A DNA stretch of 64,000 nucleotides. Source: Caproicibacterium lactatifermentans (GTDB lineage: Bacteria; Bacillota; Clostridia; Oscillospirales; Acutalibacteraceae). Below the pieces are notes generated by a model that was not told where the DNA came from, did no database searches, and saw only the letters and a list, made by a program, of their open reading frames with translations. A program made the translations under genes and the position numbers. Location: assembly GCF_013315815.1 (NCBI RefSeq), contig NZ_CP046051.1:1-64000 (forward strand), read 5' to 3'. Below are positions 20,814 to 29,606 of the stretch, in pieces. Positions within the stretch are counted from its first letter, which is position 1. Each line of letters begins with the position of its first letter.

Positions 20814-21719
20814 CTACATCTTTGCAAGCATCGCGTCGATTTCTTCTTTGCCTGCCAGCCCTAAGGAACAGGCGGTGGCGCTGCCGGCGGCGGTTCCTAA
20901 GCGCAGTGCTTTTTCATAGCTGCCAGTTTGCAGCCAGCCGGCCAAGAAGCCAGCTACCATGCTGTCGCCCGCGCCCACGCTGTTGCGTACTTTACCGCTC
21001 GGTGCGGCCATTCGGTGGACCTTTCCGGTTTCATCCAGCAGAAGTGCGCCGTCCTTTGCCATGCTTACCAGCACGTTGCGTGCACCACGCTCCTGCAGCT
21101 TAGTGGCACATTCAGTAATTTCCCGGTCGCTTTTCAGTTCCCGGCCAAAGATTTCACCCAACTCGTGGCTGTTGGGCTTAATCAGAAACGGTTGGTATGG
21201 GAGGACATTTACAAGAAGGTCACGTGTTGCGTCCACCGCGACGAGAATATTTCGTACGGCAAGTCTCCTCATAATTTTTTCATAGGTATCGCTTGCAAGA
21301 CAGGCAGGAATGCTGCCCGCTAATACCAATATATCACCGCTTTTCAGCGCGTCCAGTCGGGTATAAAGCCGCTTCATATCCGCCGGTGAAATGACCGGAC
21401 CACTGCCGTTAATTTCAGTTTCTTCCTTATCTTTCACTTTTACGTTGATACGCGTCATGCCGGAAGGAAGGCGAATAAAATCCGTTAAAAGGCCCATATT
21501 GTGCAGTCCTTTTTGCAGCCAGCTTCCGGTTTCCCCAGCGATAAAGCCCAGTGCAATGGCATCATGACCCAGATTTCGCAGCATCACGGCTACGTTGATT
21601 CCTTTTCCGCCGAACTGGTAGGTCTCATCGGTGCAGCGGTTAATTTTTCCCGGTTGCAGGTGATTTTCCAGATGGACCACATAATCAATAGCGGGATTAA
21701 AAGTCATCGTATAAATCAT
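20814..21719 (-). CDS. fruK: 1-phosphofructokinase
   Basis: FruK phosphorylates fructose 1-phosphate, the FruA product, to fructose 1,6-bisphosphate. The 301-aa product has the PfkB fold: N-terminal MIYTMTFNPAIDYVV, the substrate motif GGKGINVA near residue 38, and the catalytic GAGDSMVAGFLAG near residue 250 with the base Asp. Its ATG overlaps the fruR stop (ATGA), so translation is coupled. Length is normal. Confidence 0.96.
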   Translation of the reverse strand: MIYTMTFNPAIDYVVHLENHLQPGKINRCTDETYQFGGKGINVAVMLRNLGHDAIALGFIAGETGSWLQKGLHNMGLLTDFIRLPSGMTRINVKVKDKEETEINGSGPVISPADMKRLYTRLDALKSGDILVLAGSIPACLASDTYEKIMRRLAVRNILVAVDATRDLLVNVLPYQPFLIKPNSHELGEIFGRELKSDREITECATKLQERGARNVLVSMAKDGALLLDETGKVHRMAAPSGKVRNSVGAGDSMVAGFLAGWLQTGSYEKALRLGTAAGSATACSLGLAGKEEIDAMLAKM

Positions 21720-22474
21720 TTTACGTCACTCTCTTTTACCAAAGTATATTGGCGATATTTTTCATTTGGAAGGTGATTTGTAAAAATGGAACCCTCTATG
21801 AGAGGACAAATGACGGCGGCATAAACTTTGCCGAATTTGGAGTCATCTGTAAGAAACCAGGTTTCCATCGCACGGTTCAGCGCGGTATTTTTCAGCTCGG
21901 CTTCCTCCACATCCGGCGTGGTGAAACCTTCCCCCAGGGTTACACCGTTTGCACCCATAAAGGCCTTTGTGAAATGATAGCGCTGCAGGTTTGCCATGGC
22001 CCCTGCCCCTACAATCGCTTCTGTGCTGGGCCGTACTTGCCCGGCAAGTACATATACCCGACACCCCTTTTGTGCCAGGATGCGCGCATGGGCAATACCG
22101 TTGGTCACATAAACAGCGTGCAGTGCGCTGCCGGAAAGACACTTGACAAGCTGCAGGGTGGTGCTGCCCGCATCAATGTAGGCAAAATCTTCCGGACAAA
22201 TCAGCTGTGCGGCGGCCGCGCCGATGTCAGCTTTCTGTGAAACAGCCTGCGCCTCTTTGGTAGTCATGGTTTCCTCGGCAGCGATAAAGCGGTTATTTGC
22301 TAAAGTTGCGCCGCCGTGCACGCGGTTGAGCCGGCCTTGGGTGTCCAGAGTTTGCAGGTCACGGCGAACCGTTGACTCGCTGGCGCCGAGAACGTCACAC
22401 AGTTGCTGTACGGTAACAGAGTGCTTATCCTGCAGCATGTGCAGAATAATAGAAAAACGTTCTTCCGTAAGCAT
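21716..22474 (-). CDS. fruR: DeoR-family transcriptional regulator of the fru operon
   Basis: The start at 22474 is preceded by AAGAAGGTGG and gives 252 aa; the frame open to 22522 adds 16 residues that do not fit the family. It has the DeoR N-terminal winged HTH (RFSIILHMLQ ... ASESTVRRDLQTLDTQGRLNRVHGG in two parts, residues about 5-60) and the C-terminal sugar-phosphate-sensing domain with the D-A-G-S-T-T motif near residue 100. Such FruR proteins respond to fructose 1-phosphate and control their own operon. Repeats fitting an operator cover its promoter. It is the first gene of the operon. Confidence 0.92.
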   Translation of the reverse strand: MLTEERFSIILHMLQDKHSVTVQQLCDVLGASESTVRRDLQTLDTQGRLNRVHGGATLANNRFIAAEETMTTKEAQAVSQKADIGAAAAQLICPEDFAYIDAGSTTLQLVKCLSGSALHAVYVTNGIAHARILAQKGCRVYVLAGQVRPSTEAIVGAGAMANLQRYHFTKAFMGANGVTLGEGFTTPDVEEAELKNTALNRAMETWFLTDDSKFGKVYAAVICPLIEGSIFTNHLPNEKYRQYTLVKESDVK

Positions 22475-22503
22475 TTGACCACCTTCTTTCTGTGAATAAT
22501 TAC

Positions 22504-22532
22504 AGTATACAATCAAAAACATTCAATATCAA
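22504..22532 (-). promoter_or_regulatory. fruR-fruK-fruA promoter
   Basis: On the minus strand, TTGATA (22527-22532), a 17-bp spacer and TATACT (22504-22509) form a good housekeeping promoter 30 bp before the fruR start. TTGA/TTGATTG-type words recur about every 9-10 bp across 22510-22540, overlapping the -35 and spacer, where a repressor would block polymerase. Confidence 0.75.
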
Positions 22533-22620
22533 TCAATAATATTCACAAATTTAGAAAAATTGTTTGAATATTTTGCATAAAGGCAAATTAAACTAACAAG
22601 ACTTATTATATAAAGCAATT

Positions 22621-22650
22621 TCAATCATAATCAATCATAAAGAATCATTC
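22621..22650 (-). repeat. TCAATCATAA direct repeats upstream of fruR
   Basis: Two perfect 10-bp copies of TCAATCATAA (22621-22640) are followed by a weaker third, AGAATCATTC (22641-22650). They share the TTGATT core, on the minus strand, with repeats at the fru promoter about 90 bp downstream. A distal FruR site is the simplest reading. Confidence 0.5.
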
Positions 22651-22687
22651 CGCAGAGAAGGCGCGCAGAATCCTTCATACAGGGCAA

Positions 22688-22725
22688 AACCCTCTTACCG
22701 CTTAGTCCGATGCGATAGGAGGGTT
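22688..22725. other. 14-bp imperfect hairpin of unknown role
   Basis: AACCCTCTTACCGC (22688-22701) pairs with GCGATAGGAGGGTT (22712-22725) around a 10-nt loop, with one mismatch and one wobble. It lies between the tRNA terminator and the fru promoter. It lacks a clear T-run on either side, so it may be a second weak terminator or the remnant of a small RNA. Confidence 0.4.
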
Positions 22726-22781
22726 CTATATCATTTGTAGTCTATTGGCATGATTTGTTTTTCGGGAGGGTGACAAAAGAA

Positions 22782-22812
22782 AAACGCCGAAAACCTTGAC
22801 GGCACGGCGTTT
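22782..22812 (-). terminator. terminator of tRNA-Arg
   Basis: On the minus strand AAACGCCG pairs with CGGCGTTT (22805-22812 with 22782-22789) around a 15-nt loop, followed by a T-rich stretch. It starts directly after the CCA end of the tRNA. Confidence 0.75.
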
Positions 22813-22813
22813 G

Positions 22814-22890
22814 TGGTGTCCTCGGGCGGATTTGAACCGCCGGCCTACCGCTTAGGAGGCGGTCGCTCTATCCAGCTGAGCTACGAAGAC
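22814..22890 (-). tRNA. tRNA-Arg(CCT), CCA encoded
   Basis: The minus strand folds into a full cloverleaf. The 7-bp acceptor stem is GTCTTCG with CGAGGAC (one G-T pair). The D arm includes AGCTCAGCTGGATAGAG. The anticodon stem ACCGC/GCGGT holds the loop CTCCTAA, giving anticodon CCT, which reads AGG. The T arm is GGCGG-TTCAAAT-CCGCC. The discriminator is A at 22817, and CCA is encoded at 22814-22816. A terminator follows immediately, so it is probably a single-gene unit. Confidence 0.96.
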
Positions 22891-22933
22891 AAATGAAAAC
22901 TACTCTCCATTTTATCAAAAGAAAGAAAGAATG

Positions 22934-23395
22934 TCAATTTGGCTTTTTCCACGCCAGCATAAAAGCGTGCAGAAAAAGGGCCGCATTCAAAATTTCCAAC
23001 AGAACAACTGCATAACAGACACAGCTTTTTAAAGTAAGAATGCCGCTCATTCGGTGGGCCACCACCGTGTAAAAAATGGAAGAGGAAATGAATTCCCAGG
23101 AACACATCCCAATGCACACACCGTATCTAGAACGAGTTTTGCGCAGGAAAGTTATCAGCCAGATGGCAACAGGAAGCACAAGCAGTGGAACACAGTACAG
23201 AAGGCCGCCGATAAAGTGTATCCAGTCTCCATACTTCAGGTACAACAGGCCCATTTGCAGGGAGTTAACAGGCAGGCGGCTGTCTGTCAAATTCCCTGCC
23301 GGCAAAAAAATCAGCACGACAAAAAGGACCTGCAGAATCAATGCGGCCCATTGGGTGATTTTCAGGTTCTTTTTATCGTAGCGGTCTCGTGACAT
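22934..23395 (-). CDS. four-helix membrane protein of unknown function
   Basis: The start at 23395 has AGGAGGG upstream and gives 153 aa; the frame extends 120 bp further but without support. After a short basic N-terminus (MSRDRYDKKNLKI) there are four hydrophobic segments, at about residues 15-35, 55-80, 90-110 and 115-145. There are no recognisable catalytic motifs. It lies between ppdK and tRNA-Arg on the same strand, with ppdK isolated by its own terminator. I do not recognise a family. Confidence 0.6.
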   Translation of the reverse strand: MSRDRYDKKNLKITQWAALILQVLFVVLIFLPAGNLTDSRLPVNSLQMGLLYLKYGDWIHFIGGLLYCVPLLVLPVAIWLITFLRKTRSRYGVCIGMCSWEFISSSIFYTVVAHRMSGILTLKSCVCYAVVLLEILNAALFLHAFMLAWKKPN

Positions 23396-23483
23396 CGGCA
23401 GGTCCCTCCTAAAAAGGTGATAATTTTTCTTTTTTATATTATAACAAAAAAGAGGGGCTGTGTATAGGGTACGAAAAGGGCGC

Positions 23484-23524
23484 AAAAAACCGGTGCTGTC
23501 CTTTTGGGGCAGCACCGGTTTTTA
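23484..23524 (-). terminator. terminator of ppdK
   Basis: A strong stem (CCGGTGCTG with CAGCACCGG plus flanking A/T pairs, 23484-23524) lies 48 bp after the ppdK stop. On the minus strand it ends in six T. It is also close to symmetrical. Confidence 0.88.
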
Positions 23525-23571
23525 TTGGTCAGATACAGCAGCCAAAGGATGGCTGCATGTTATAGAAAAAC

Positions 23572-26235
23572 TCAGGCTTTGGCCTTTGCGCGATTTTCTT
23601 TGATAGCGGCCTGTGCGGCAGCCAGACGTGCAATCGGTACACGGAATGGAGAACAGGATACATAGTCTAGGCCCGAGTTGTGGCAGAACTCAATGGAAGA
23701 CGGATCACCACCGTGTTCACCGCAGATGCCGAGGTGCAGCTGCGGGTTGGCAGCTTTACCTTCCTCGGAGCTCATCTTGACCAGACGGCCAACACCCTCT
23801 GTGTCCAGATGCACAAATGGGTCAGATTCGTAAATCTTGTTCTCGTAGTAGGAATCCAGGAACTTGCCGGCATCATCACGGCTGAAGCCGAAGGTCATCT
23901 GTGTCAGGTCGTTGGTACCATAGCAGAAGAAGTCAGCTTCCTTGGCGATCTTGCCTGCAGTCAGTGCAGCACGCGGAATTTCAATCATAGTGCCGACTTC
24001 GTACTTCAGGTCCATACCGGAATCCTTAATAATCTTATCGGCAGTCTTCACAACGGTATCCTTAACAAACTTGAGTTCCTTGGCTTCGCCAACCAGAGGA
24101 ATCATAATCTGCGGGACAATCTTCTTACCGGTTTTCTTTGTTACATTGATAGCAGCGTTGATGACAGCGGTGGTCTGCATTTCAGCGATTTCCGGATAAG
24201 TGACAGTCAGACGGCAGCCACGGTGACCCATCATCGGGTTGAACTCATGCAGAGAGGCGATAACGTCTTTCAGCTTTTCAACGGTGATGTGCAGATCGTC
24301 CGCCAGGTCCTTAATGTCGTTTTCTTTTGTCGGCAGGAATTCATGCAGCGGCGGGTCGAGGAAACGAATGGTGACCGGGCGCTCGCCCATGATTTCAAAC
24401 AGGCCCTCGAAGTCGCCCTGCTGATACGGCAGAATCTTCGCCAGAGCCTTCTTACGGTCTTCTACATTCTCGGCGACAATCATTTCACGCATAGCCTTAA
24501 TGCGGTTGCCCTCGAAGAACATGTGCTCGGTACGGCACAGACCAATGCCTTCTGCGCCAAAGTCACTTGCCTGCTGGGCATCCTTCGGGCGGTCAGCGTT
24601 GGTGTAAACCTTCAGGGTGCGGACCTTGTCGGCCCACTCCATGAAGCGGCCGAAGTTGCCGGTAATGGAAGCCGGAACGGTCGGCAGAGCTTCACCGTAA
24701 ATGTTGCCGGTGGAGCCGTCAATGGAAATGTAGTCGCCCTCTTTGTAAGCCTTGCCGCCAAGGGTGAACTGCTTTTTGTCATAGTCAACGGTAATTTCGC
24801 CGCAGCCAGAAACACAGCAGGTGCCCATACCGCGCGCCACAACAGCAGCATGGCTGGTCATACCGCCGCGGACAGTCAGAATGCCCTCTGCGGACTGCAT
24901 GCCTTCAATGTCTTCCGGAGAAGTTTCCAGGCGAACCAGAACAACCTTTTCGCCGTTCTTCTTCCATGCCTTTGCGTCCTCAGCGGAGAACACAACTTTG
25001 CCACAGGCAGCTCCGGGGGAAGCAGCCAGGCCTCTGCCAATGACTTCTGCTTTCTTCAGGGCATCCGGGTCAAACTGCGGATGCAGCAGAGCGTCCAGCT
25101 GATGCGGTTCAACACGCAGGACAGCCTCTTCCTTGTCAATCATGCCTTCATCGACAAGGTCGCAGGCAATCTTCAGAGCAGCGGTAGCGGTACGTTTGCC
25201 GTTACGAGTCTGCAGCATATAAAGGTGGCCGTCTTCGATGGTGAACTCCATGTCCTGCATATCCTTGAAGTGATTTTCCAGCTTTGTGGCAATATCCGTG
25301 AACTGGTCATACACAGCAGGCATCTGGTCCTTCAGATGGCTGATGGGGGATGGTGTGCGCACGCCAGCGACAACGTCTTCGCCCTGTGCGTTAATCAGGT
25401 ATTCACCAAACAGCTTCTTTTCGCCGGTTGCCGGGTTGCGGGTAAATGCAACGCCTGTGCCGGAGTTGTTACCGGAGTTGCCGAATGCCATCTGCTGTAC
25501 GTTGACAGCGGTGCCCCACTCGTACGGAATTTCGTTCATTTTGCGGTAAACGTTTGCACGGGGGTTGTCCCAGCTGCGGAAGACAGCCTTCACTGCTTCA
25601 ATAAGCTGTACCTTCGGGTCCTGCGGGAAGGGTTTGTGCTCGTTGTCTTCATAAATTTTCTTGAAGACGGCAACCAGCTTTTTCAGGTCTTCAGCTGTCA
25701 GGTCGATGTCGCTCTTGTAGCCCTTTTCGGCCTTCATCTTGTCAATTTCATCTTCAAAGAGACTTTTGGAAACGCCCATGACAACATCGGCAAACATCTG
25801 AACGAAGCGGCGGTAGCTGTCGTATGCAAAGCGCGGATTGTTGGTCTTCTTTGCCAGGCCTTCCACGGCTTCATCGTTCAGGCCGAGGTTCAGAATGGTA
25901 TCCATCATGCCGGGCATAGACTGACGTGCGCCGGAACGGACAGAAACCAGCAGCGGGTTTCTGTTGTCACCAAAGGTCTTCCCCGTGATTTTCTCGAGGC
26001 CTTTCATGTGCTCGAAGATATCCTTCTGGATTTCGTCGTTAATCTGGCGGCCGTCGGTGTAATACTGCGTGCAGGCTCCGGTCGTAATAGTGAAGCCCTG
26101 CGGAACCGGCATACCGGCTGCGGTCATTTCCGCAAGGCCAGCGCCCTTGCCGCCCAGGATGTTCTTCATCGTGATCATATCGCCTTTAAAGGCTTTGTTA
26201 CCCTCGGTGAAGTAGTAAAGGTACTTGCAGCTCAT
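23572..26235 (-). CDS. ppdK: pyruvate, phosphate dikinase
   Basis: PpdK interconverts pyruvate, ATP and phosphate with phosphoenolpyruvate, AMP and pyrophosphate. In anaerobic Clostridia it serves glycolysis or gluconeogenesis. The 887-aa product has the full layout: N-terminal ATP-grasp nucleotide-binding domain (GGKGAGLAEM near residue 29), the swivelling phospho-His domain with GGMTSHAAVVARG (catalytic His near residue 455), and the C-terminal TIM barrel for PEP/pyruvate with GHRGCRL, GTNDLTQ and the catalytic Cys in LGICGEHGGDP near residue 830. The start is well supported by AGGAGGATC. It is flanked by an extended -10 promoter and a strong terminator, so it is monocistronic. Confidence 0.97.
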   Translation of the reverse strand: MSCKYLYYFTEGNKAFKGDMITMKNILGGKGAGLAEMTAAGMPVPQGFTITTGACTQYYTDGRQINDEIQKDIFEHMKGLEKITGKTFGDNRNPLLVSVRSGARQSMPGMMDTILNLGLNDEAVEGLAKKTNNPRFAYDSYRRFVQMFADVVMGVSKSLFEDEIDKMKAEKGYKSDIDLTAEDLKKLVAVFKKIYEDNEHKPFPQDPKVQLIEAVKAVFRSWDNPRANVYRKMNEIPYEWGTAVNVQQMAFGNSGNNSGTGVAFTRNPATGEKKLFGEYLINAQGEDVVAGVRTPSPISHLKDQMPAVYDQFTDIATKLENHFKDMQDMEFTIEDGHLYMLQTRNGKRTATAALKIACDLVDEGMIDKEEAVLRVEPHQLDALLHPQFDPDALKKAEVIGRGLAASPGAACGKVVFSAEDAKAWKKNGEKVVLVRLETSPEDIEGMQSAEGILTVRGGMTSHAAVVARGMGTCCVSGCGEITVDYDKKQFTLGGKAYKEGDYISIDGSTGNIYGEALPTVPASITGNFGRFMEWADKVRTLKVYTNADRPKDAQQASDFGAEGIGLCRTEHMFFEGNRIKAMREMIVAENVEDRKKALAKILPYQQGDFEGLFEIMGERPVTIRFLDPPLHEFLPTKENDIKDLADDLHITVEKLKDVIASLHEFNPMMGHRGCRLTVTYPEIAEMQTTAVINAAINVTKKTGKKIVPQIMIPLVGEAKELKFVKDTVVKTADKIIKDSGMDLKYEVGTMIEIPRAALTAGKIAKEADFFCYGTNDLTQMTFGFSRDDAGKFLDSYYENKIYESDPFVHLDTEGVGRLVKMSSEEGKAANPQLHLGICGEHGGDPSSIEFCHNSGLDYVSCSPFRVPIARLAAAQAAIKENRAKAKA

Positions 26236-26346
26236 AGACTGATCCTCCTATAAATTTTTTCTGATTCCTAATAAAACTTCAGGATGAGAAGCAAAATTAA
26301 GGATATAAAATCCATATTTAGACTTTCAAACGAAAGCCCAACAAAT

Positions 26347-26355
26347 ATTATAGCA
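26347..26355 (-). promoter_or_regulatory. extended -10 promoter of ppdK
   Basis: On the minus strand TGC-TATAAT (26355 down to 26347) is a perfect extended -10, about 112 bp before the ppdK start. No good -35 is present, as is usual for this type. Confidence 0.6.
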
Positions 26356-26489
26356 AATGTCAGGAGGAAATTCCAGATGAATTTGTGTTTCTGCTGTTAA
26401 TTTTTTGCGGATTTTTTGACTGGCCCTGCCTTTGGTCCGGCACAAGGCCCTGTTTTCCGCGGAAGCAGCGGAGATTGCGGATAAAGGTC

Positions 26490-26518
26490 TTGCATTTTGC
26501 CGCAGAAATACGTATACT
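26490..26518 (+). promoter_or_regulatory. promoter of the glmU-like/prs unit
   Basis: TTGCAT (26490-26495), a 17-bp spacer and TATACT (26513-26518) form a plausible housekeeping promoter 76 bp before the glmU-like start. Confidence 0.6.
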
Positions 26519-26594
26519 GGTAATGTCTAATTATGACTTTCTTTACTGACAGCAAAAAACTGGCGGGCTGAGGCCCGTCTGCCCGGGAGGTTTT

Positions 26595-27638
26595 ATGGGC
26601 ATAATGGGAGAACGATACTGTGCAGTGGTTCTGGCTGCAGGGGAAGGTAAGCGCATGAAGGCAGACCGCCCAAAAGTGCTGTGCGAGGTACTATTTAAGC
26701 CAATGCTGCGCTGGGTGCTGGATGCCGTGCAGGCAGCCGGCATTCAGGACATCTGCTGTGTGACGGGACACCGCCACGAACAGCTGGAAGCATATCTTGC
26801 AAAGATTAATGCTGGTTCGTTTGCTGCACATCCTGTACGGTGTGTCCTGCAAAGGGAGCGCCGAGGCACCGGCCATGCGGTTATGACGGCCCGCGCTTTT
26901 TTGGAAAAACACCACGGCGGTCAGGTGCTGGTCTTAAACGGCGACGCACCGTTTATGTCAGCGGAAACCATATCGGATGCGCGACAGATGCACGATGCAA
27001 GTCACAATGCTGCAACCGTCGTTTCGGCGAAAGTTGAAAACCCCACAGGTTACGGCCGAATTGTTCGTGACCCAGCAACACAGCTCCTTTCTGCGATTGT
27101 GGAGCAGAAGGACGCCAGTTCGGAAGAACAAAAAATTAATGAAATCAATTCCGGCTCCTATTGGTTTGCTGTGGATGACCTGCTGAGCGTTTTGGACGAT
27201 ATTACCAGCGACAACGCCCAGGGTGAATATTATCTAACGGACGCCATTGCGCTGCTTCACCGCAGCAGGCAGGTCAGCGTGTTTCCGGCGAAAGACTCAG
27301 CTGCAGTTTTGGGTGCGAACGACTGCATACAGCTGTATCAGCTGAACCAAATCGCACGGGAGCGCGTTCTGCACCGGCACATGGCGGAAGGCATTGCCAT
27401 CCCTTGCACAGACGGCGTTATTATTGGACCAGATGTCAAAATTGGCGCATATTCCTGCATTTTACCGGGAAGTATCCTGCAGGGGACTACCTCGGTGGGG
27501 CAGGACTGCACCATTGGACCTAATACAATCCTGCAAAACGCGTATGTGGAAGACCACGTTTTGCTTAACTCCGTGCAGGTTTACAATAAAAAAGTTGCAG
27601 AAGGGGAGATTTTAGAACCCTATTCTGTACTGCGATAG
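26595..27638 (+). CDS. GlmU-like nucleotidyltransferase lacking the acetyltransferase region
   Basis: Full GlmU (about 450 aa) acetylates glucosamine 1-phosphate and then makes UDP-GlcNAc. This 347-aa protein keeps the uridylyltransferase half: LAAGEGKRMKADRPKVL near the start, the RRGTGHAV loop near residue 92, NGDAPF with the metal-binding Asp near residue 115, and the GYGRIVR and EINSGSYWF blocks. The C-terminal beta-helix stops after about five hexapeptide turns, so the acetyl-CoA site and catalytic His region are missing. The place before prs matches Bacillus glmU. The start could also be the ATG at 26604, since GGAGG is only 4 bases from 26595. It probably makes a nucleotide sugar. Confidence 0.85.
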   Translation: MGIMGERYCAVVLAAGEGKRMKADRPKVLCEVLFKPMLRWVLDAVQAAGIQDICCVTGHRHEQLEAYLAKINAGSFAAHPVRCVLQRERRGTGHAVMTARAFLEKHHGGQVLVLNGDAPFMSAETISDARQMHDASHNAATVVSAKVENPTGYGRIVRDPATQLLSAIVEQKDASSEEQKINEINSGSYWFAVDDLLSVLDDITSDNAQGEYYLTDAIALLHRSRQVSVFPAKDSAAVLGANDCIQLYQLNQIARERVLHRHMAEGIAIPCTDGVIIGPDVKIGAYSCILPGSILQGTTSVGQDCTIGPNTILQNAYVEDHVLLNSVQVYNKKVAEGEILEPYSVLR

Positions 27639-27648
27639 TTGTCAACAA

Positions 27649-27676
27649 CAGGGTGCTTCAGCGGTGGAGCACCCTG
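27649..27676 (+). terminator. possible weak terminator or attenuator after the glmU-like gene
   Basis: CAGGGTGCT pairs perfectly with AGCACCCTG (27649-27657 with 27668-27676, loop 10 nt). No T-run follows directly, so partial read-through into prs is likely. The 203-bp gap before prs holds nothing else that is clear. Confidence 0.45.
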
Positions 27677-27841
27677 CTTGTGCGTGCGGGCCTTTTTGGC
27701 CTGTACACAAAATAGATGGAAAGAATAGCAGGGGGCACTTTTTCGGTGGAAAGGCACGCTTTGCGGTGACTTGTTTCCTGCGGAAAAAAGATGCCAAAAG
27801 GCAAAAAGACAAATGATTGTTTCAAAACAGGGGGAAAAGAA

Positions 27842-28798
<957 letters not shown>

Positions 28799-28842
28799 TT
28801 TTCGCTTAAAAATGCATTAAAATTACAAAATAAAAAAGAACA

Positions 28843-28894
28843 GGGTTGCCGCAAAGCACCGAAAAACCGGTGCCGTCCGCGGCAGCCCCTTTTG
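28843..28894 (+). terminator. terminator of prs
   Basis: An outer stem GGGTTGCCGC/GCGGCAGCCC (28843-28852 with 28879-28888) encloses an inner stem GCACCG/CGGTGC, followed by CTTTTT-like sequence. The nested form is unusual but stable. Confidence 0.75.
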
Positions 28895-28913
28895 TGTTGA
28901 GGCATCGTATATT

Positions 28914-29522
28914 ATGTTATTTTCTAAAAATTCCTTTTCTGCGGGACCGGTCGAGTGGATACTGGCCGGTTTGGGCAACCCCGGCAGCCAGTATGAGGGT
29001 ACCCGGCACAATACCGGCTTTATGGCACTGGATACCATTGCAAAGAAAGCCGGCGTTTCCATAGATAAGCTGCAGTTTCAGGGACAGTGCGCCCAAGCTG
29101 TGGTGGGCGGCAAAAAAGTTTTGCTGCTGAAGCCCTCTACCTATATGAATCTGTCCGGCCAGAGCGTGACCGCGGCCATGCGCTTTTATAAGCTGCCGCC
29201 AGAACGCACCATTATTTTCTTTGACGACATTTCTCTCCCCTGCGGCCGGCTGCGTCTTCGCCGAAAGGGCAGCGACGGCGGGCACAACGGCATGAAAAAT
29301 ATCATTTATCTTGCCGGCAGTGACCAATTTCCCCGCGTGAAAATCGGCATCGGTGCCAAGCCGACGCCGCAGTGGGATTTGGCGGACTGGGTTCTCAGCC
29401 GTTTTTCGAACGAGGACAGCCAACAAATGCAACAGAGCTTTCAGCACGCGGCTGAGGCAGCGGAGCTGCTGGTCAATGGCAAAATGGTGGAGGCCATGAA
29501 TCTTTATAACGGAAAAGGTTAA
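28914..29522 (+). CDS. pth: peptidyl-tRNA hydrolase
   Basis: Pth frees tRNA from peptidyl-tRNA dropped by ribosomes. After an extra N-terminus of about 14 residues, the 202-aa product shows GLGNPGSQYEGTRHNTGF (with the catalytic His), the tRNA-binding STYMNLSG block near residue 80, and the catalytic Asp in IIFFDDISLP near residue 105, followed by GGHNGMKNI. All key residues are present. It lies after prs and before mfd as in Bacillus. A sodium symporter on the other strand is inserted between pth and mfd. Confidence 0.96.
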   Translation: MLFSKNSFSAGPVEWILAGLGNPGSQYEGTRHNTGFMALDTIAKKAGVSIDKLQFQGQCAQAVVGGKKVLLLKPSTYMNLSGQSVTAAMRFYKLPPERTIIFFDDISLPCGRLRLRRKGSDGGHNGMKNIIYLAGSDQFPRVKIGIGAKPTPQWDLADWVLSRFSNEDSQQMQQSFQHAAEAAELLVNGKMVEAMNLYNGKG

Positions 29523-29547
29523 AGAAAGCTGTAAAAAGCGTATAAAG

Positions 29548-29586
29548 AACGCCGCACAACTGTAGAATGCAGTGTACGGCGTTTTC
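29548..29586. terminator. terminator between pth and the sodium symporter gene
   Basis: AACGCCG (29548-29554) pairs with CGGCGTT (29577-29583), followed by TTCC; the loop holds a weak inner hairpin. It lies between converging genes and may serve both. Confidence 0.65.
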
Positions 29587-29606
29587 CGTTTAGCTAGACA
29601 GAACGG

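Larger units (their letters stand above)
22475..22813. other. intergenic region between fruR and tRNA-Arg
   Basis: This 339-bp stretch holds no gene. From right to left it contains the tRNA terminator, a hairpin at 22688-22725, the direct repeats at 22621-22650 and the fru promoter at 22504-22532. The part from 22540 to 22620 is very AT-rich, with nothing else I recognise. Confidence 0.7.
26236..26594. other. divergent intergenic region between ppdK and the glmU-like gene
   Basis: This 359-bp gap holds the ppdK promoter on the left and a + strand promoter on the right (26490-26518). Between them, at 26377-26400, is a seven-codon reading frame behind a perfect AGGAGG (26362-26367). It would encode Met-Asn-Leu-Cys-Phe-Cys-Cys. 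It could be a leader peptide but may be chance. A small hairpin (GCCTT ... AAGGC) lies near 26427-26449. Confidence 0.5.

Noticed and set aside
23680..26253. 857-codon open frame on the + strand opposite ppdK
   Set aside because: It mirrors the ppdK gene codon for codon, has no ribosome site and shows no family motif; long antisense frames are common in genes with this codon bias.
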